Origin: Pyrinomonadaceae bacterium
GTDB taxonomy: Bacteria; Acidobacteriota; Blastocatellia; Pyrinomonadales; Pyrinomonadaceae
Reading direction: 5' to 3'
Length of the DNA stretch: 8,525 nt
Assembly: GCA_013812565.1 (NCBI GenBank)
Contig: JACCTF010001006.1
Location: 1 to 8,525, forward strand
Shown piece by piece: positions 5,732-8,525 of this stretch. The notes under the pieces were generated by a model that saw nothing but the letters and a program-made list of their open reading frames with translations, searched no databases and was not told where the DNA came from. Made by a program: the position numbers and the translations under genes. Within the stretch, counting starts at the first letter, position 1, and every line of letters begins with the position of its first letter.

Positions 5732-7108
5732 TTAAGCTCCGCCAGGGTGCTGCTTGAGCCACTCGGCGCGCAGCAGAAAGCTTCCTTCGGTGACGACGCG
5801 CTCTCCTACGCCTACGCCTTCGAGAACTAGCACTCGGTCACCCGTCTCTGGACCTAACTTCACTGACCGCATAGCAAAGACGTTCGGATCTTTCGTCGCA
5901 ACGAAGACTATTTGCCGGTTGTTGATATTCTGCACTGCTGCCATTGGCATGACAGGCATGGTCTTCTCTGCGCCGCCCGTTGCTCCGAACGCAACGTTCA
6001 GGAACATGCCGATCTTGAGCGCCTCTCCCGGATTGGCTAACTCAATGCGGACTTGCGCCGTGCGCGTCTGGGAATCAAGGCTCGGATCAACATAAGCAAT
6101 GCGTCCGCGGAAGACGCGCCCCGGATAAGCCGCCGTCGTGATGCTTGCCCCACTTCCGGTGCGAATCTGCGCCAGGTCACGCTCGTATACTTGTCCGATG
6201 ACCCACACGCTTGAGAGATCTGTGACGCGCATAATCTCTTTGTTGGCTTCGATCACTTCGCCCTGGTTTACGGCGCGACTGATGACTGTGCCGGAAATCG
6301 GCGATGGAAGGCTGACCTCCGAGCTGACCTGCGATGAAGATCGCAACTGGCTGACCCGTTGCGACGGAAGACCGAGCAGCAGCAACCGTTGGCGCTGGGC
6401 GGCAACCTCCGCTTCAGTCGTTTTAAGACGGGCCGTCGCCTGCTCAAACTCTTCGCGGCTCGCCGCGCCGATCTCAAGGAGTTTCGCCGTGCGCAAGTGG
6501 TGCTGGTGGTGCTCGTCGAGTTCTGCAAGCGCCTTCAGGTATTCGGACTGCCGCATCGCGAGGTCGTCGCCGAAGACGACCGCGACCGTCTCGCCGCGCC
6601 GTACATGCTCGCCGAGTTCCGCTTCGACTCTCCGCACGATGCCGCCGACAAGCGAAACAACCGGCGTCGTTCGGTAAGCGTTCGGCTGCACCACACCCGT
6701 CGCCACCTGACCACCGTCCGCGTCAGCCGCTAGTTGTTCGCCGACGGGTTCAACACGAATGCCTGCCCGTTTCATAGTCTCCGGCGGAAGGGTGAGTGTC
6801 GCTTCGCCAGGAGCGGCCTCGCTTCCGCCCGCCCCACCTGCGTCGCTCGGTTGGTCAATGGCGACGGTGCGTGGCGCGGGCACCGGACGCCCGGCTCCGC
6901 TCCCGCTTGAGCGCGCGAACCACCACAGCAGCAACGCCGTCGCCGCAATCGCCACCACCGTGACGATGATGACAACGGCCGTTCTGCGCGAACGTCTCGG
7001 CGGCGCGTCCACCTGTGTCTCTATGATCCCTGTCGCGGTGTTTGCCGCTCCGCCTTCCGGTCTCGTTCCGACGACGATAACTTCCTCGTCTGTTTGTTTC
7101 TCGCTCAT
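5732..7108 (-). CDS. RND efflux periplasmic adaptor (HlyD/CusB-like membrane fusion protein)
   Basis: 458 residues. It links an inner-membrane RND pump to an outer-membrane channel. Residues 1-42 form a hydrophilic tail ending in PRRSRR. They are followed by one membrane segment at 43-63 (TAVVIIVTVVAIAATALLLWW) and a Gly/Pro/Ala-rich linker to about 102. The beta domain starts near 104 (LTLPPETMKRAGIRVEPV). The lipoyl/barrel-sandwich halves are at about 150-180 (VSLVGGIVRRVEAELGEHVRRGETVAVV) and 265-298 (VSLPSPISGTVISRAVNQGEVIEANKEIMRV). Between them, about 183-260, lies a coiled-coil hairpin holding the His cluster HHQHH (200-204). A beta-barrel (WVIGQVYERDLAQI, YPGRVFRGRIAYVDPSLDSQTRT) and a membrane-proximal domain (to EGSFLLRAEWLK) complete the family order. 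The best match in style is the CusB/CzcB metal-efflux group, but drug substrates are not excluded. The ATG overlaps the stop of the channel gene. No pump gene follows. Confidence 0.9.
   Translation of the reverse strand: MSEKQTDEEVIVVGTRPEGGAANTATGIIETQVDAPPRRSRRTAVVIIVTVVAIAATALLLWWFARSSGSGAGRPVPAPRTVAIDQPSDAGGAGGSEAAPGEATLTLPPETMKRAGIRVEPVGEQLAADADGGQVATGVVQPNAYRTTPVVSLVGGIVRRVEAELGEHVRRGETVAVVFGDDLAMRQSEYLKALAELDEHHQHHLRTAKLLEIGAASREEFEQATARLKTTEAEVAAQRQRLLLLGLPSQRVSQLRSSSQVSSEVSLPSPISGTVISRAVNQGEVIEANKEIMRVTDLSSVWVIGQVYERDLAQIRTGSGASITTAAYPGRVFRGRIAYVDPSLDSQTRTAQVRIELANPGEALKIGMFLNVAFGATGGAEKTMPVMPMAAVQNINNRQIVFVATKDPNVFAMRSVKLGPETGDRVLVLEGVGVGERVVTEGSFLLRAEWLKQHPGGA
7105..7108 (-). promoter_or_regulatory. 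ATGA stop/start overlap, translational coupling
   Basis: On the - strand the channel gene's TGA (7107-7105) overlaps the adaptor's ATG (7108-7106) as ATGA. The adaptor has only a distant CGGAG about 13 nt upstream, so its translation probably depends on ribosomes finishing the channel gene. This supports the adaptor start and a fixed stoichiometry of the two products. Confidence 0.8.
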
Positions 7109-8517
7109 CTTTTTATTAACTCCGGTGAAGCTGCGGCGCGCTCGATTGCCACACGCGCAAGGTAAGCTTCGAGAATGGCGTCTATGTAGGCGGTTTCCAC
7201 CTCGATGAAACGGCGTTGCTCGGCAACGTAGTCGAGCAGGGTCTTTGAGCCAAGTTCATAAGTCTGCCGAATGACATCAAGGTTCTTATTCGCTTGACCT
7301 CGCACGCCGACGCGAAAAATTTCCATCGCTTTTGCAGCGCGTTCGTATTGAGCATGGGCGGCTGCCACTTCACGTCGCACGGTCAGTTCCGTGAACTCAC
7401 GACGGCGCTTTGCTGCCTCTGCTTCCGCAACAGTGGCTTCAATCGCGCCTTGATTTTTGTTGCGTACCGGCACATCGAGCGTGACGCCGAAGGTGAAGAA
7501 GTGGAAAACGTCTTGAACAGGCGCAAGCTGTCCTCTATCGCCTATACCGCTTACCGGAAAGCTTGAGTTCATGCGCTGATAACCCGCCTTCAGACTCGCA
7601 TCAAACCGTCCTCCAGAGCGCGCTTGTTCGATCCGCGCCCCGGCTAACTCTTCAGCCGCGCGTGCCGCAAGCACGTCGGGACGCTCTCGAAGCGCGCGTG
7701 TCGTCGCTTCATTGAGCGACGGCGGCGAAACGATTGAAGCGGTGAAGTCGCCGCGAAGTCGCAAAGGTTCATCCGGGTTCATGCCAAGCCAATTACGCAG
7801 TTCAAGCAGTGCTACTTCGATTTTGCCTTCGTTCATTTCGCGCATCGAGCGGAGACGATTGACTTCCACCAGCACCATGTTTTCTTCAAGCGGCGGGGTG
7901 CGCCCCTCGACGACACGCGCCGCAACGAGGCGGTAGCCCCGCCGACTTGTTGCCAGTAAATCTTCGACGAAACCGAGCTTGAGCGCTGCTGCCAAAGCCT
8001 CGCCGAATTTGGCGCGAACTTCGGCGGCAAGAGTTCGCTCGCGATCAGCCACTATGCCCTCACGCATTTCGGCTTCACGCTGCGCAACGGTGATGCGTGT
8101 TGCGCGGCGACCGCCGAGTTCAAGCGGGAGCATTCCCGTGACCATCACGCTGTTATCCGCGCCTGCAATCTGCCGCGACCCGGTCGCTTCTACTTGGGGA
8201 TTGGGGCGCAACCGTGCTTGCCGGATTAGCGCCCGCGCCGCCTCAAGCTCCTGACGCGCCGCCAGCAGTTCACCGTTGTGCGCGAGCGCGTAAGCGACGG
8301 CGTTATCGGCCGTCATTCCATTTGCCGGATCGACGTAGCGCATGAGCGACAAAGGCTCATCCTGTGGCGGTTTGGCGGCCGCTTTTGTGACGCCTTGCGC
8401 AGGAGTGCTCAGAATAACTGTCTGCGTTGAGCCGCTCGGCGTTGCCAGTGCAAACTGCGCGGCAACAAGTGCTATCACTGTTAGCCACCGCCGGCATCTA
8501 TCCTTTGATTGTTTCAC
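7105..8517 (-). CDS. TolC-family outer-membrane efflux channel (CusC/CzcC-like)
   Basis: 470 residues from a GTG at 8517-8515. The start is chosen because MKQSKDRCRRWLTVIALVAAQFALA (1-25) is a normal signal peptide. Only 8 nt lie upstream in the window, so an earlier start cannot be excluded. Two outer-membrane efflux protein (OEP) repeats are visible. The first, about 66-250, begins MTADNAVAYALAHNGELLAARQELEAARALIRQARLRPNP. The second, about 268-460, contains the family motif LRERPDVLAARAAEELAGARIEQARS. The segment FGVTLDVPVRNKNQGAIEA at about 343-361 matches the conserved 'P(L/V)xxxNQG' region of CusC/CzcC-type channels. Long coiled-coil helices follow each motif, as expected for the periplasmic tunnel. 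There is no lipobox cysteine after the signal peptide (Cys8 is in the basic n-region), so it is not lipidated as CusC and OprM are. It is the first gene of a coupled pair with the adaptor. Confidence 0.9.
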   Translation of the reverse strand: MKQSKDRCRRWLTVIALVAAQFALATPSGSTQTVILSTPAQGVTKAAAKPPQDEPLSLMRYVDPANGMTADNAVAYALAHNGELLAARQELEAARALIRQARLRPNPQVEATGSRQIAGADNSVMVTGMLPLELGGRRATRITVAQREAEMREGIVADRERTLAAEVRAKFGEALAAALKLGFVEDLLATSRRGYRLVAARVVEGRTPPLEENMVLVEVNRLRSMREMNEGKIEVALLELRNWLGMNPDEPLRLRGDFTASIVSPPSLNEATTRALRERPDVLAARAAEELAGARIEQARSGGRFDASLKAGYQRMNSSFPVSGIGDRGQLAPVQDVFHFFTFGVTLDVPVRNKNQGAIEATVAEAEAAKRRREFTELTVRREVAAAHAQYERAAKAMEIFRVGVRGQANKNLDVIRQTYELGSKTLLDYVAEQRRFIEVETAYIDAILEAYLARVAIERAAASPELIKR

Positions 8518-8525
8518 TTCTTTAC

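Noticed and set aside
5710..5739. 8-bp direct repeat TTAAGCTC at 5710 and 5732
   Set aside because: Too short and isolated to be a target-site duplication; there is no inserted element between the copies, and one copy overlaps the adaptor stop codon.
5496..5762. 88-codon - strand frame in the convergent gap
   Set aside because: It overlaps both flanking real genes, and its product resembles no family I know.
6138..6677. 179-codon + strand frame opposite the adaptor gene
   Set aside because: Ser/Arg-rich antisense shadow; the - strand frame gives a complete adaptor domain order.
1..8525. CRISPR arrays, tRNA/rRNA genes, insertion sequences, att sites
   Set aside because: No regular long direct repeats, cloverleaf, transposase, integrase or terminal inverted repeats were seen on either strand.

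Overview
The window carries seven protein-coding genes: five on the + strand and then two on the - strand. Almost every product looks secreted, periplasmic or membrane-anchored. Base composition is moderately GC-rich. The mix of secreted beta-propellers, a secreted amidohydrolase, a short CXXCH protein and a CusB/CusC-type efflux pair suggests a Gram-negative, environmental, Acidobacteriota-like organism. That assignment rests on protein style alone and is an inference.

Layout. Positions 1-538 hold the 3' end of a PD40/TolB-like beta-propeller protein whose start lies outside the window. It is followed almost immediately by a secreted alpha/beta hydrolase (to 1627). A 335-nt gap (1628-1962) contains a 7-bp-period tandem repeat and a 54-codon remnant of an NHL-repeat propeller gene. 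Next come a seven-bladed YVTN-type propeller protein (1963-3135) and, 29 nt later, a secreted metal-dependent amidohydrolase (3165-4496). A 310-nt gap (4497-4806) starts with a second coding-like fragment of unknown family and also holds a hairpin. A two-domain protein follows (4807-5520), joining a single-CXXCH domain to a DUF4440/NTF2-like domain. A 211-nt convergent intergenic region separates it from the - strand pair.

The - strand pair (8517 to 5732) encodes a TolC/CusC-like outer-membrane channel and an RND-type periplasmic adaptor. The two genes overlap by 4 nt (ATGA), so they are probably translationally coupled. No inner-membrane RND pump gene follows the adaptor. If the system is complete, the pump gene must lie upstream of the channel gene, beyond the window, or elsewhere in the genome.

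How they may work together. The hydrolase and amidohydrolase have intact catalytic and metal-ligand residues and N-terminal export signals, so they probably act on small molecules outside the cytoplasm, but no substrate can be read from the sequence. The propellers may be binding or scaffold partners. The efflux pair is an independent export module. I see no clear new defence or mobile system. The most noteworthy items are the CXXCH-DUF4440 fusion, the two gene remnants in the intergenic gaps, and the unusually long N-terminal tail of the adaptor.
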